Origin: Asterella californica
Lineage: Eukaryota; Streptophyta; Marchantiopsida; Marchantiales; Aytoniaceae
Assembly (NCBI GenBank): GCA_036924285.1
Contig: JAYKYS010000009.1
Span: 3,038,001 to 3,102,000 of the forward strand
Reading direction: 5' to 3'
Length of the DNA stretch: 64,000 nucleotides
Position 1 is the first letter of the stretch. Each line of letters opens with the position of its first letter. Positions 44,707 to 55,400 of the stretch are shown here, piece by piece. The notes under the pieces were generated by a model. It had not been told where the DNA came from and ran no database searches. It saw nothing but the letters and a program-made list of their open reading frames with translations. Position numbers and translations under genes: made by a program.

Positions 44707-47700
44707 ATGGGGAAACTTCCGGTGTTTTACGGAAAGGATGGAGAAGACGTGGAAGGATTTGTGAGAGACTTCAAAAGAGCATGCATTGGCAATGGAGATC
44801 GAAAGAAGAGCGAGTGGGTAGGGTTGATACCTGAATTTCTTGAGAGTTCTGCATTGACATGGTATGAGGATAGGAAGAAGAGAAGAGTAGTGGGGACTCC
44901 AGATGATACTTGGGAAGTATTGACGGAGGCCTTAATTGAAACTTTTCTTCCTGATGAAAGTTACGAGAAGTTAATGGTGGAGGTAACTTACCTCAAACAA
45001 GGAGAGAAAGAGAAAGTAAGGACTTATGCCGAGAGGGTGGAGAAATTAGAACAGAAGTTTCGGGTGGTTTTACGAAAGAGTGGAGATGTAGTAGAACCAA
45101 CGATGGTGGGCATTGGAGCAATGCTCACAAAGAATTTTATTGGGGGATTGAGGCCGGAGATTCGAACACAAGTGCGGTATGAGAGACCAACTTCGAAGGC
45201 TGATGCAGTGAAGATCGCAACCAGGATGGAAGAGAGTTTGGATGGAGACGACTTGCAACCAATGATTGTTGGCGCAGCATGTGGAGATGTGCAAGGGCCG
45301 AGCATGCCAACTCTGACACCTGCGAGTGTTCCGACTGTTCGATTTCAGAATCTGACTCCGATAGCTCCTACTAGTGCGGTTACAGTCACTGTACCATCTA
45401 GATCTGTTACTCCCGACTTTCGTGATGAGTTGAAAAGTTTGACAGATTCTCTGGCAGATTTGAAGATCAATATGGTGAATTTGTTGCAACACCGGAGTCC
45501 AAATGTTGGAGGGGGCTCACGAGGTTATGGAAACTATCAGTCCAGAGGTGGACCACCGCAAGGATCACCCAGTAACTACACGAGCCAAGGATGTTTTACG
45601 TGCGGAGGATCACACTTTCAACGTAATTGTCCGAGTCGTAATGGTGGAACGGCGGATGGAGCTTCAACTTCACAAAGCAAAGACAAGGGTGTAGCATGCA
45701 TTGACATCTTGGAGCCGCGAGATGTACGAGAAGGTTTTCAGTCTGTAGAGCTGTTGGCTCAAGAGAGGAAGAGGATGAGGACGCATTTCGACGAGGGAGA
45801 ACCTGTCGTGATGGAAGATTCTCCAAGTCAAAATACTCGGAGTAGCAAATCTTCTTCAAAAACCAAAGAGCGACGGAAGAAATTGGGAAATACTGATTTC
45901 ACAATTTCAATGGAGCAATCAAAATACAATGTGGTGGAAGACGTGGGAAAGCAACGAGCAAACATTACTGTGGGACAGTTGATTGCTCTGAATCCTTCGG
46001 TGAGGAAAGAACTTCGTAGCGGTCTAAGCTCCCGACGAGGTCGGAAGAAGAAGGTAAATTCTTCTACTGTCGGTGTGAGTGCTTTAGACGCTAGTGAAGG
46101 AGAGTTATGCAACAAGGCATCAAAAGTAGAGGCTCGTATCAATGGGAGAGATGTCTCTGATGTTCTTGTCGATGGAGGATCGGCAGTAAACGCCATCTCG
46201 GAACGACTCATGAGGAAGTTGGATCTAGTACCAACGCGTCCTTCTAGTATCACGGTTGGCATGGCTAACAGACAGCGAGTTAGGCCATTGGGAGTGCTGG
46301 AGAGAGTTTGCGTGTCAGTAATGGGAGTGCAAGTAAACATGACATTTCAAATCTTGAAGGAGTCAAGTTATGAAATGTTACTCGGAAGACCTTGGCTTCG
46401 AGCAGTACATGCAACGGATAACTGGCACAAAGGTTATTTACGCATCGGACCGAATCACCACCGGATCAAAGTTCCATTGCTCGGAGATCAAGTTGGGACG
46501 TCGGAATCGGATCGACCCACATCGGACTACTGGGAGTCAGAAGTTGTCGATACTACTTCTGATGTAGGTACCAATTCTTCAGATTCAGAATCTGAAAATA
46601 CATCATCAGAAGAGGAGAGAGAAGAACGAAATGTGGGTGTGAACGTAGTGGATCTTTTCCCTTCTCCGGAAGTGCAAAGAGATAGAGACAAAGAACCGTT
46701 GACTCCCGAGGAGGTGGAGAGAAGGATTGCCACCTTACGTTATGGATCGAAGGTTACTAAAGAGGAGAAGAGTTGTTTCGAAGAGATCTTTCGCAAATAC
46801 ATTCATGTATTTGCATTTAGTTACAAGGATCTGAGGGAGGTCACACTGGAGCAACACCGTATCGAGTTAGAGAAGGAAGTCAAACCGATGCGACAGAAGC
46901 AACGAAGAGTGAGTCCTCCAATTGCAGATCTGGTGAAAGAAGAGATCGAGAAGCTGCACACTGCTGGGTTCATTTACGAGGTGGAGCATTCTGAATGGGT
47001 ATCACCCATTGTGATCGTAAAGAAGAAAAATGGCAAATTGAGGGTGTGTGTTGATTACAAGAAGCTCAATGCGGTCACAAAGAAGGATTATTATCCTCTA
47101 CCTTTCATCGACGAGATCTTGGAAGAAGTGGCAGGAAACGAATGGTACAGCTTTGGAGATGGTTATAGCGGATATAACCAGATCAAAATTGCACCAGAAC
47201 ATCAACACCTGACCACTTTCACTACTCCGTGGGGTACGTTTGCATTTCGAGTCATGCCATTTGGTCTGTGTAATGCTCCTGCGACGTTTCAAAGGTTTAT
47301 GAACAAAGTGTTCGAACCTTTCTTAGGAAAGTTTGTGAGAGATTTTATAGATGACTTTTGTGTTTACGGGAGTAAGGAGAAGCATTTTGAGCACCTTGTG
47401 AAGGTCTTAGAATGTTTAGATGTAGCAAATGCATCTCTCAATCCGGAGAAATGTATTTTTGGGTGTGAAGAAGGGTTACTCTTGGGTCATATCATATCCA
47501 AAGACGGCATTGCCGTTGATCCAGAGAAGGTGCAGAAGATCTTAGAGCTCCCTTTTCCTAGTACTCTCACTAAGCTACGACAGTTTTTAGGTATGGTGGG
47601 GTATTATCGAAGGTTTATACTCTCGTTCTCACATAAAGCGTATGCTTTGACTGTATATCTGAAGAAGGGAGTAGATTACGTGTTGATTTTAGGAGATGAA

Positions 47701-49533
47701 GAAGCTCTAGCCGCCTTTGAGGAACTGAAGAAAGCTCTTACTTCAGCTCCGATCTTGGTTAAGCCCGATTGGAATAAACAGTTTATTCTATATACGGATG
47801 CTTCAAATATAGCAGTAGGATGTACTTTAAGTCAGTATGATGTTGAAGATAGAGATCATCCTATCGCATATGCTAGTCGGCAAATGGTCAAGGCAGAGAG
47901 AAATTATTCTGTGACAGAGAGAGAAGGATTAGCAGTGATCTATGCTTTGAGAAAATTTCGACATTATCTCATAGGAGGCAAGTTCACTATCGTTACAGAT
48001 CATAAGGCATTGAAGTACATCTTCAATAAACCTATGGTTGAAGGACGATTAGCAAGGTGGAAGCTCTTATTGTCAGAGTACGACTATGAGATCTGTGATC
48101 GACCAGGGAAGAAACACGCGAATGCAGATTTGTTATCTAGAGCTTACGATGGCGATGGAGAGGAGCCGGTGGATGACACCTTTCCTGACGAAGATTTGAT
48201 GGTCTTGAGCAACTCTATTATCCCAATAGAATATCAAGAAATTTGGGATTTTGTTACGGAAGGTGTCTATCCAGATGGGATGCGGACCAGAGAGAAGAAG
48301 GCATTGGTGAAACGAAGTCAACCTTACTCGGTGGTGGAAGGTGTGTTATTCCGTGAAGGAGTTGATGGGGTCCTGAGAAGAGCTGCGAGCAAGGAGGAGT
48401 CTCTACGACTCATGGAAGAATTCCACGACGGTCCAGTATGTGGAGGACATTTCGCAGGCAAGCTGACGGCTCATAAGATACTCGACGCGGGATATCACTG
48501 GAGGGGGATGTTTAGAGATTGCTTGACGTATTGTAAAACCTGTGATGTTTGTCAAGCTTTCGCTATCAAATCTAGTGTTTCCACTCCTCTTAGATCTATT
48601 CCGGTTCTTGGACCTTTCGAGAAATGGGGAATAGATTTTGTTGGGCCTTTGAATCGCACCCCTCGCAACAATAAGTATATTGTTGTAGCCACAGATTATC
48701 TTACGAAGTGGGTAGAAGCTAGACCTCTTGTAACTATTGGAGAAGTAGAGGTGGGTAGATTTCTGTACGAACGGATCATTACTAGGTTTGGATGTCCTCT
48801 GGAGTTAGTTTCTGATAGGGGTCGAGAATTTGTGAGTGGTATGACTACTGCTATGTGCACCCACTTCTCCATTTCTCAGAGGGTTACTACTTCATATAAA
48901 CCTAGTTCAAACGGTTTGGTAGAGAGGACAAACTTTACCTTGTGTCAAATGTTAGCAAAGGATGCTGACATGGAAGGGGCCAAACACAACTGGGACAAGC
49001 GTCTTCATGCGGTTCTATGGGAGTATCGTACAACAGTGAAGACGTCTACGGGATATTCACCTTTCAAGATGGTGTATGGGTTGGAATCAAGATTACCAAT
49101 CCAGTTCGACCTAACAACCTTTCAGACCTTGCAAGCTGGACTGAAGAGAAAGGGTGGTCCAATAGCTGAGAAAGAGAGGGGAGAAACCTTGTTGGAGCTG
49201 GAGGAGAATAGAGACGACGCAGCTCAACGAATTGAGATGGCTCAGCTACAACAGAAGAAGAGCTATGACAAGCGCTTGGCGAAGAACAAAACGAAGTTAC
49301 AGCCATTTCAAGAGGGTGAGTGGGTGATGTTATGGGATGCTATTAGGCACAAGCGAGTTCAAAAGAAATTCTTACGTCGATATTTTGGACCTTTCATCAT
49401 CTCCAAAGTGTGGAGTAATGGCACCTACGATCTTCAAGAAAGGAGTGGTACGTTCTTCGACCGAGTGAACCACGACAAGCTAAAGAAGTTCCATCAACGT
49501 GATACTTCACTCCGAGGACGGAGTGAAAATTAA
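44707..49533 (+). CDS. Gag-pol polyprotein of element C (1608 aa)
   Basis: One uninterrupted ORF with gag and pol in a single frame. Gag covers residues 1-190 (ALTWYEDRKKR; YAERVEKLEQKF). A zinc knuckle of form CX2CX3HX4C lies near residues 297-309. Retropepsin has D489-G-G-S, with LLGRPWL downstream. RT has YSFGDGYSGYNQI, MPFGLCNAPATFQ and catalytic D882-D883 in FIDDF. RNase H has D1031 in YTDAS. Integrase has zinc ligands H1240, H1248, C1279 and C1282, and catalytic D1310, D1370 and E1406 (DD35E spacing). A GPY/F-type module starts near 1559 (YFGPF..NGTYDL). There is no chromodomain. All catalytic residues are present, and it is expected to make all core transposition enzymes. Ty3 families with a single fused gag-pol control the Gag:Pol ratio without frameshifting. 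Confidence 0.97.
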   Translation: MGKLPVFYGKDGEDVEGFVRDFKRACIGNGDRKKSEWVGLIPEFLESSALTWYEDRKKRRVVGTPDDTWEVLTEALIETFLPDESYEKLMVEVTYLKQGEKEKVRTYAERVEKLEQKFRVVLRKSGDVVEPTMVGIGAMLTKNFIGGLRPEIRTQVRYERPTSKADAVKIATRMEESLDGDDLQPMIVGAACGDVQGPSMPTLTPASVPTVRFQNLTPIAPTSAVTVTVPSRSVTPDFRDELKSLTDSLADLKINMVNLLQHRSPNVGGGSRGYGNYQSRGGPPQGSPSNYTSQGCFTCGGSHFQRNCPSRNGGTADGASTSQSKDKGVACIDILEPRDVREGFQSVELLAQERKRMRTHFDEGEPVVMEDSPSQNTRSSKSSSKTKERRKKLGNTDFTISMEQSKYNVVEDVGKQRANITVGQLIALNPSVRKELRSGLSSRRGRKKKVNSSTVGVSALDASEGELCNKASKVEARINGRDVSDVLVDGGSAVNAISERLMRKLDLVPTRPSSITVGMANRQRVRPLGVLERVCVSVMGVQVNMTFQILKESSYEMLLGRPWLRAVHATDNWHKGYLRIGPNHHRIKVPLLGDQVGTSESDRPTSDYWESEVVDTTSDVGTNSSDSESENTSSEEEREERNVGVNVVDLFPSPEVQRDRDKEPLTPEEVERRIATLRYGSKVTKEEKSCFEEIFRKYIHVFAFSYKDLREVTLEQHRIELEKEVKPMRQKQRRVSPPIADLVKEEIEKLHTAGFIYEVEHSEWVSPIVIVKKKNGKLRVCVDYKKLNAVTKKDYYPLPFIDEILEEVAGNEWYSFGDGYSGYNQIKIAPEHQHLTTFTTPWGTFAFRVMPFGLCNAPATFQRFMNKVFEPFLGKFVRDFIDDFCVYGSKEKHFEHLVKVLECLDVANASLNPEKCIFGCEEGLLLGHIISKDGIAVDPEKVQKILELPFPSTLTKLRQFLGMVGYYRRFILSFSHKAYALTVYLKKGVDYVLILGDEEALAAFEELKKALTSAPILVKPDWNKQFILYTDASNIAVGCTLSQYDVEDRDHPIAYASRQMVKAERNYSVTEREGLAVIYALRKFRHYLIGGKFTIVTDHKALKYIFNKPMVEGRLARWKLLLSEYDYEICDRPGKKHANADLLSRAYDGDGEEPVDDTFPDEDLMVLSNSIIPIEYQEIWDFVTEGVYPDGMRTREKKALVKRSQPYSVVEGVLFREGVDGVLRRAASKEESLRLMEEFHDGPVCGGHFAGKLTAHKILDAGYHWRGMFRDCLTYCKTCDVCQAFAIKSSVSTPLRSIPVLGPFEKWGIDFVGPLNRTPRNNKYIVVATDYLTKWVEARPLVTIGEVEVGRFLYERIITRFGCPLELVSDRGREFVSGMTTAMCTHFSISQRVTTSYKPSSNGLVERTNFTLCQMLAKDADMEGAKHNWDKRLHAVLWEYRTTVKTSTGYSPFKMVYGLESRLPIQFDLTTFQTLQAGLKRKGGPIAEKERGETLLELEENRDDAAQRIEMAQLQQKKSYDKRLAKNKTKLQPFQEGEWVMLWDAIRHKRVQKKFLRRYFGPFIISKVWSNGTYDLQERSGTFFDRVNHDKLKKFHQRDTSLRGRSEN

Positions 49534-49546
49534 GTCTGGGGGTAAA
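49534..49546 (+). promoter_or_regulatory. Polypurine tract region of C
   Basis: GTCTGGGGGTAAA lies between the gag-pol stop and the 3' LTR. The purine run is only partial (GGGGGTAAA). Confidence 0.65.
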
Positions 49547-50345
49547 TGTCACACCACAAGTATCCCATTATTTGTGTGTATGCTTATATACATTTCATTA
49601 GGTATGACTATCTTAAAGGTTACTCTAGTTTGAAGATCTAAATTTAGAGTGATCAAAAGTAGTCATAACTAGCTGAGATAGTTATAACTAAGTTGAGGAA
49701 ACTATTAGAGGTTCCACTATGGCACTATAAGACAAGTGCGGAGCTCTAAATATGCTTTCCAAAAGTATGTGACTTTGTTGACCATCGCTGATTGGATGCA
49801 TGATGAAAAGTCATGCACAAAGATCTAAAGATGCTCCTCAAAAGACGTATTAGTGTGTTGTCGTCTTTCGACTAGATAGCGTGGAAAGTTAACACTTTAC
49901 AAAAGCTAAAGTAGGAGAATCTCTTACTTTAGTAAAGTAGAACAAGTAATGTGTGTGCTATTCTTAAGTCTTAGTAGCCTTTAGAAGTTTTATTATTTTG
50001 GATTGCGCACTTACCATGAGGTAACGTAACTTAGTGAAAGTTACCACGGTAAGAAGTTGTAGAGTATATAAGGAGGAGTTGAGAAGGTGGAAGACACTCT
50101 CATTTTCATGTCTATAAGTAAAGTGAGCATTGGAGACCTTGGGAGTCCTTGAGTACTATGTGATGCAATGTGGAGGGCGGGGTTAGAACTTGTTTGCAGG
50201 AACGCTATTAGAGGGACCGATGTGACCATACGGGTCAGAGTGTTGAGTGAAGTGAGCATGGGTATGATAGAATCTTTGTAATTAAGGTGCACTAGTAATC
50301 CTAGTCATCTGAGGTACCCCTGGGTGAGAGACAGGCCGGCTTACA
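49547..50345 (+). repeat. 3' LTR of C
   Basis: It has the same length and, as far as I can read, the same sequence as the 5' LTR. Confidence 0.96.
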
Positions 50346-50349
50346 GGTC

Positions 50350-51249
50350 CATTTTTGTCTTTTGTTAAACTCTAAATTTAGAAACAGAGCTCTAGAGTGG
50401 AGTTCGAGCATTTGGTGAGGGATCTTCGAAATCTGAGAGCACAGGGAGAGAGGTCTCGTCATGCCAAGCACTTCCAGTGAAAATTTCGATCGATTTGAGT
50501 CAATAAAGACGGAGTTATGAGCAATTGAAGTTCGGATTGTGCTAGAATTGAATCATTTTGGTTGGATTTAGGGTTTTCAGTGTCACTCGCAGCAGATTTG
50601 AGGAAATTGCTTCAAAACTTCGAGGTTGTGTTCTCCGCCAGCAGGGCTACGATTTCACAAAAAGTTTCATATCGATTGAGCAACTGAGTAATTCAGGGCG
50701 GCCGCTGAAGCTGAGGGGGTCTGAAAAGCTCTTAATCTAGAGCAGCGACGTCAGAGGAGGAGATCTGCAGTTCTGTGTACATTCAGGAGTCCCAACTTCA
50801 CAGGGATGTTCAGCACCCTGTAGACTGCAAATCCTGTAAGAAACTTCTAAATTGATCGAGCCAAACTCCTGTTATAGGTTGAAATAGCCAGCTAGGTACC
50901 AGAAATTGCCGTAGTTTTCTTGCTCAAAACTTTTCTGTTCATATCTCCGTGTCAGAATTTGATCTCAGGCTGAAATTTCGTCTGTGAGTTCAGTAGTACC
51001 TCATTTGCATGTAGGGGAAGTTTAGAGGTCTAAACCTTCATAGTTTTCCTCTCCGTGAGTGTCAAAGTTCACCGCCGAATCCTATTACTGCCAGCTAGAC
51101 CTGAATTTCGCCTTCTGGGTATATTACTAGATCTTACACATCTGTGTGAGTGTTTATAGCCCTATTGTGACCTGAAAGCCAACCTCTTGAGTGAACAACC
51201 ACAGCTAGAAGCCCGGCGCTTTCCTAGGTAGACGGATTACACTTCGACA
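50350..51249 (+). repeat. 3' LTR of B, right part
   Basis: The remaining 900 bp continue exactly where 42716 stops, after the duplicated GGTC. It ends CACTTCGACA, followed by CCGT. Confidence 0.95.
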
Positions 51250-51253
51250 CCGT

Positions 51254-52493
51254 GGTGGTCGAGCTAGAGGTAGAGTCCATCACCTGAGAGAGAATCAGTC
51301 GGTCCACCGTCTGCTATGACGTTAGATGCGAGTATGGCTGCTCGGATTAGCTTTGGAGTTGTGGGCCTCCACAACAGCAGAGCAGTTGGAGCAAAGAATA
51401 GCTAGTATGGCTATGGCTCAGCGGAGATCTGGTTCAAGAACAGAGACTTTCACGTCTTATGGAGGAGAAGGAGTTGACTTCGACTTCATGACTGATGAGA
51501 CACACATTGAGATATCTGCGACAATGACTCGAGGTGCAGTACATGCCTCCGAGCCACGAGCTGCGTCGATGGAGTTGGATCCACAACACGGGGAGGCTGG
51601 TAGACAAGTCATGCTTCTTCGATCATTCATGTTATCCGGGACGTTGAGGACCATGTCTATGGTTCTTAAACTGTCTATTGATGGTGTAGTAGAGTTAGAG
51701 ACATTGACATCCAAGAGTGGTGGTGATGCAAGGTAACTCTCGACGTCTGTGGATGCGACATCGAATCTGATGTTGAGGATGACTACGGTAGTTTTGTGAA
51801 CCTCATTATTTTCAGCCACAGATATGAGGACATTGGGAGTTAACTTGGCTCTAGTGTTCAAGTTGGCAGCCACGTTCAGTGAGAGTGAGGATGTAGTTAT
51901 CTCTAGTGCTGAGGTGGTTCAGCGAGAGACAGTGGATGTGTCCATGGAGTCGAGGATCAAAACAACTACCAGTGATATTGGACAAGCGGCGACTGTCAAG
52001 TTAGATGAGTTACCAACTAGGCCGACGATTGACTGTGTTGGTTTGGCATCAGGTGTGGTGTTGTTGGACAACAGAAGTGGTATCTTCTGTTTGGTGGCAC
52101 CTTTAGAGAAGGTGTATCGACCATAGAAAGTCTTGTTAGACTTTAGAGACCAGCCGTTGATGTTGAGAAAGACGGCGTGCATTAGTTTGAGTTTGAGAAA
52201 GTTCGAGGTGGAGAGATGTTCATTCCAGCTACATACATCTATAGAGAGATCAAGGGGTACAGCTCTACACATGAGACGCGAGATGCTGATGGTGAGAGTT
52301 CGATCACATCATCTCACGGATGACTCCAAGGTGAGGATCAAGCTCATCGTTACAACCGCGGAGTCTTATGATGTATTGGTTGGAGATGTTGTGTTATACC
52401 ATATGGGGTTTGTGATCGACTATTGGACGAAGACAACATCTTACAGACTAGGTTGGCAGTCCGCTTATCAATGCGTTTCAGTTCTAGATGTAG
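51254..52493 (+). pseudogene. Element A continuation: post-gag and protease-like region
   Basis: It begins in the Arg-Gly tract interrupted at 35093. Open stretches are 51326-51736, 51824-52126 and 52133-52501, in changing frames. Near the end, AESYDVLVGDVVLYHMGF fits the position and style of the retropepsin LLG/ILG motif in Ty3-type elements. The active-site DSG/DTG was not found, either because of divergence or frame loss. Function is inferred from position and this single motif. Confidence 0.45.
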
Positions 52494-55400
52494 TGACGTA
52501 GGATTTCTCCTTTTGCCCATTTAGTATACAAGATATCGTTCCCACAGAAGATTTGCACAAGTAACGCTGCTCTAAGTTCTAAGATCTGTTCAAACACACA
52601 AACATACGGGTTTTGCCTAGAAATCCCGTCTTCTCACAAAACCACACAAAACAACACGTCTTCCAGACACGCCAAATGGTGCTCTGGACCCAAACAAACA
52701 ACTACCAATTACAATATCATACAATTATTCACAGAGAAGCTCGGGAAGACGATCTTCCTGCTTCCAGGTTGCTTCTTCCGGTCTTCTCGATACCGTCTTC
52801 CCGAAGCGATTCTCGTCTTCTGGGGGTTCAACTCGTCTTCTCACACCTCCAGAAGGTTGTCCGGCTTCGCAGAAGTCGACTAGTAACAGTCGTTACACCT
52901 TACTCTCACACTCACATTCCAATCGGGTTAGATCAATCACAGGGTGTATGCCCCCTGTAGCCTTCCCAGGCTTCTGCCTACGGAAGTTGTCTTCCTGCAG
53001 CACTACAACGACATTCACCTTCACGGAAGCTCAATAGAAGTATCGGAAGCTCACTAGAAGAAGATAAGAAGATGGGGAAGATGAGGGAAGATGGGAGGAA
53101 GAAGAAATCCAAACAAGAGAAAATAGGATGAAAAAGGGCAATTAAGATTCCGACAGGCTTCTAGTCCGGATCCTGACTAACAAGCCATCCCTGCTTGTAA
53201 TAGTTTGGGGAGGAAGACAACAAACGTGAGTACTGTAGCACCGTCTTCTACTCGAGGATGTCGTCTTCTGTTGCGAGAAGAAGGCTTCTTTCTTCTTCAC
53301 TTCGCTGCTCTGACTGCTCTGTCTTCTGGGATCCCTTACCCAGGAGACCGTTCGTACGTAGATCCCAAGTGCTCTACTGAACGAGTCAAGCTACACTCCA
53401 CAACTGTTGACATTCACCGCCACTCAAGAAGAACACTTCCCATGCACAATTGGGAGCGAATTCAATACATTCCACCACCCAGAAGACATGAGCGAAGCTG
53501 CTGCACTCAAATCCACAATCTATTCCCCGAGAAGAAGTCACAATGGCATTGGGAAGCTCACTCCCGCTACTTCCTGCGTCTACTCCTCGACACACCAGCC
53601 TAGCTAACAGGACTGCACGAGGATGCCGTTCCCTGTTCCTAGACTGTCCACTACTTCTATCTACATCTTCGAACCACTGCTGGTGCGAGTATGCAGACCC
53701 CTCCTGTATATTCCAAGACTATTCGTATGTTTCCAACGACGGGTGTAGTGCGTTAAGACTGTCTCTGCTCTAATGTGTCTCGCCTGCCTGCTTGTAGAAT
53801 CGATGTGTATGTTCAGTTACTACAGAATTCTACAGAACTGGCAGAGCTCCATTTCCTACTCTACGATCCTACTTAACCATCTGCCTCGAGAGTCAGGGGA
53901 GGCGACCACCAGGGAGAGAGAGAGAGGCGCTGACAAGAGATTGTCACCTCACATGCATGCGGTCCCTCTTCCCAATTAGCCCTCCACTGTGTTACTCCTA
54001 CGCTACCTATGCTGCCACATGGGGTCCTAACTATTTTTACATGGAAAACTGCCACCCTTAAGATAGCATGTCCGATCCTACTAAATCTGGAAGTGTCGAT
54101 TAAGTTTGCTAACTACTCTGATTGCTCGGTGGCAATCTCCACATGATCTGCTCCTACCGGAGCTACTACCTCGACTTCTGATGGGCTGGGAAGCCCTGCA
54201 CTTACCTCAGGTACCACTGAGGTAGCTTCCCTCTCCTCGCTCTTCGCTGGCCCTGCAGTTTCTGCGGCTGCGTCTTCCTCGGCTTCGACTTCGGAAGACG
54301 GAATGGTCTTCTGAGAAGACGAGTCGAATGTTGCTTCTTCGGTCTTCTGAGGCACAGATGCAGTACTAGAGACCATGGTGACCTCATAGGGGTCCGGGGA
54401 AGTCGCTTCCTCCACGCGGAATACCTGGGAAGACGGCTCGTCTTCCTGTCTTCCAGAAGACATCATGTCTTCCGGGGCGTCTTCTGGTGTCTTCTCGTCT
54501 TCCAACGCTGTCACCACCAAGTGTACAGCGAGATCGAACTCCTCCTTCTCCATTCCGGATCCAGTCGAGGGTGCTGGGGCTTGGGAAGATGCGGTTGCAG
54601 GTGTCGAAAGTGAGGGAAGACCATAAAGTGTCTTCACTCCTTCTATCTGTCTATCCAGGTACCTGAACATGCTATCTCTGCATTCCACCAACCTCGTCTT
54701 AGACCCGCTGTCTCATTCCCTAGCTAAGGTAAGTAACTTCTTACCCGCGGTGAAGTTGAACTTCTTCCGAAGCGCTTCTACCGACTGAGCTAACATCTTC
54801 TGTGCACGGGCCTCTGCTGCTTCCCTCTGCGTCTTCTCCACTGCAGCTCGTGCTTCTGCGGCTTCTCGCTGCATCTTCCAAGTGGTCTGCTCTTCTGCGA
54901 GGGCAGTGATCTTCTCCCGCACTCGGAGAACTTCCTGATCGCGCTGCTGTACTCGCGTCTGCAACTCCTGGTTGCTCTTCCGAAGTTGCATCGACTCCTT
55001 GGCAGAAGCGGCTGCTTCCGCCTTGTACCTGGCTGCAAGCTTCTCCGTGGTGCGGAGACTAGCTTCCAGCGACTCCGTCTTTTGCTGGCTGTCTTCCTGT
55101 CGCAGCAAGGTGCGCAGGCCGAATCCAGGTTGTAAAGGCTTCTCCTGTGCCCTCGCTCTCCTTTCCAACAACTCCATAGCGGGCTGGATCTCCTTCTGGA
55201 AGTAGGCACTGAACTCCTCCAGTCGTCTTCCTACGGAAGACAAGTTCATTTCCACCACTCGCTCCATGGTGTCGACTTCGTCTTCCAGAGGCAAGGAAGC
55301 CTCTTCCACCACTACGGCCTTCATCTTCTGCGCACGAGAAGAAGCTACTCTTCTCATCTTCCGGGGTGGAAGACTCCTCGTGGTAGGAGCGGCTCTCCTC

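Larger units (their letters stand above)
42717..50345 (+). mobile_element. Ty3-type LTR retrotransposon C, apparently intact and young
   Basis: The LTRs 42717-43515 and 49547-50345 are both 799 bp, TGTCAC...TTACA, and I see no difference between them. The 4-bp duplication GGTC is at 42713-42716 and 50346-50349. It has a tRNA-Glu type primer site, a zinc-finger ORF, an uninterrupted 1608-codon gag-pol and a purine tract. It is inserted in the 3' LTR of element B. Confidence 0.97.
35094..51249 (+). mobile_element. Ty3-type LTR retrotransposon B (contains element C)
   Basis: The LTRs are 35094-36375 and 42335-42716 plus 50350-51249. Both are exactly 1282 bp once element C and its target copy are removed, and they differ at about a dozen positions by eye. 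The flanking 4-bp duplication is CCGT at 35090-35093 and 51250-51253. Domain order gag - protease - RT - RNase H - integrase is the Ty3 order. Multiple stops make it non-autonomous now. It sits inside the gag region of element A. Confidence 0.95.
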
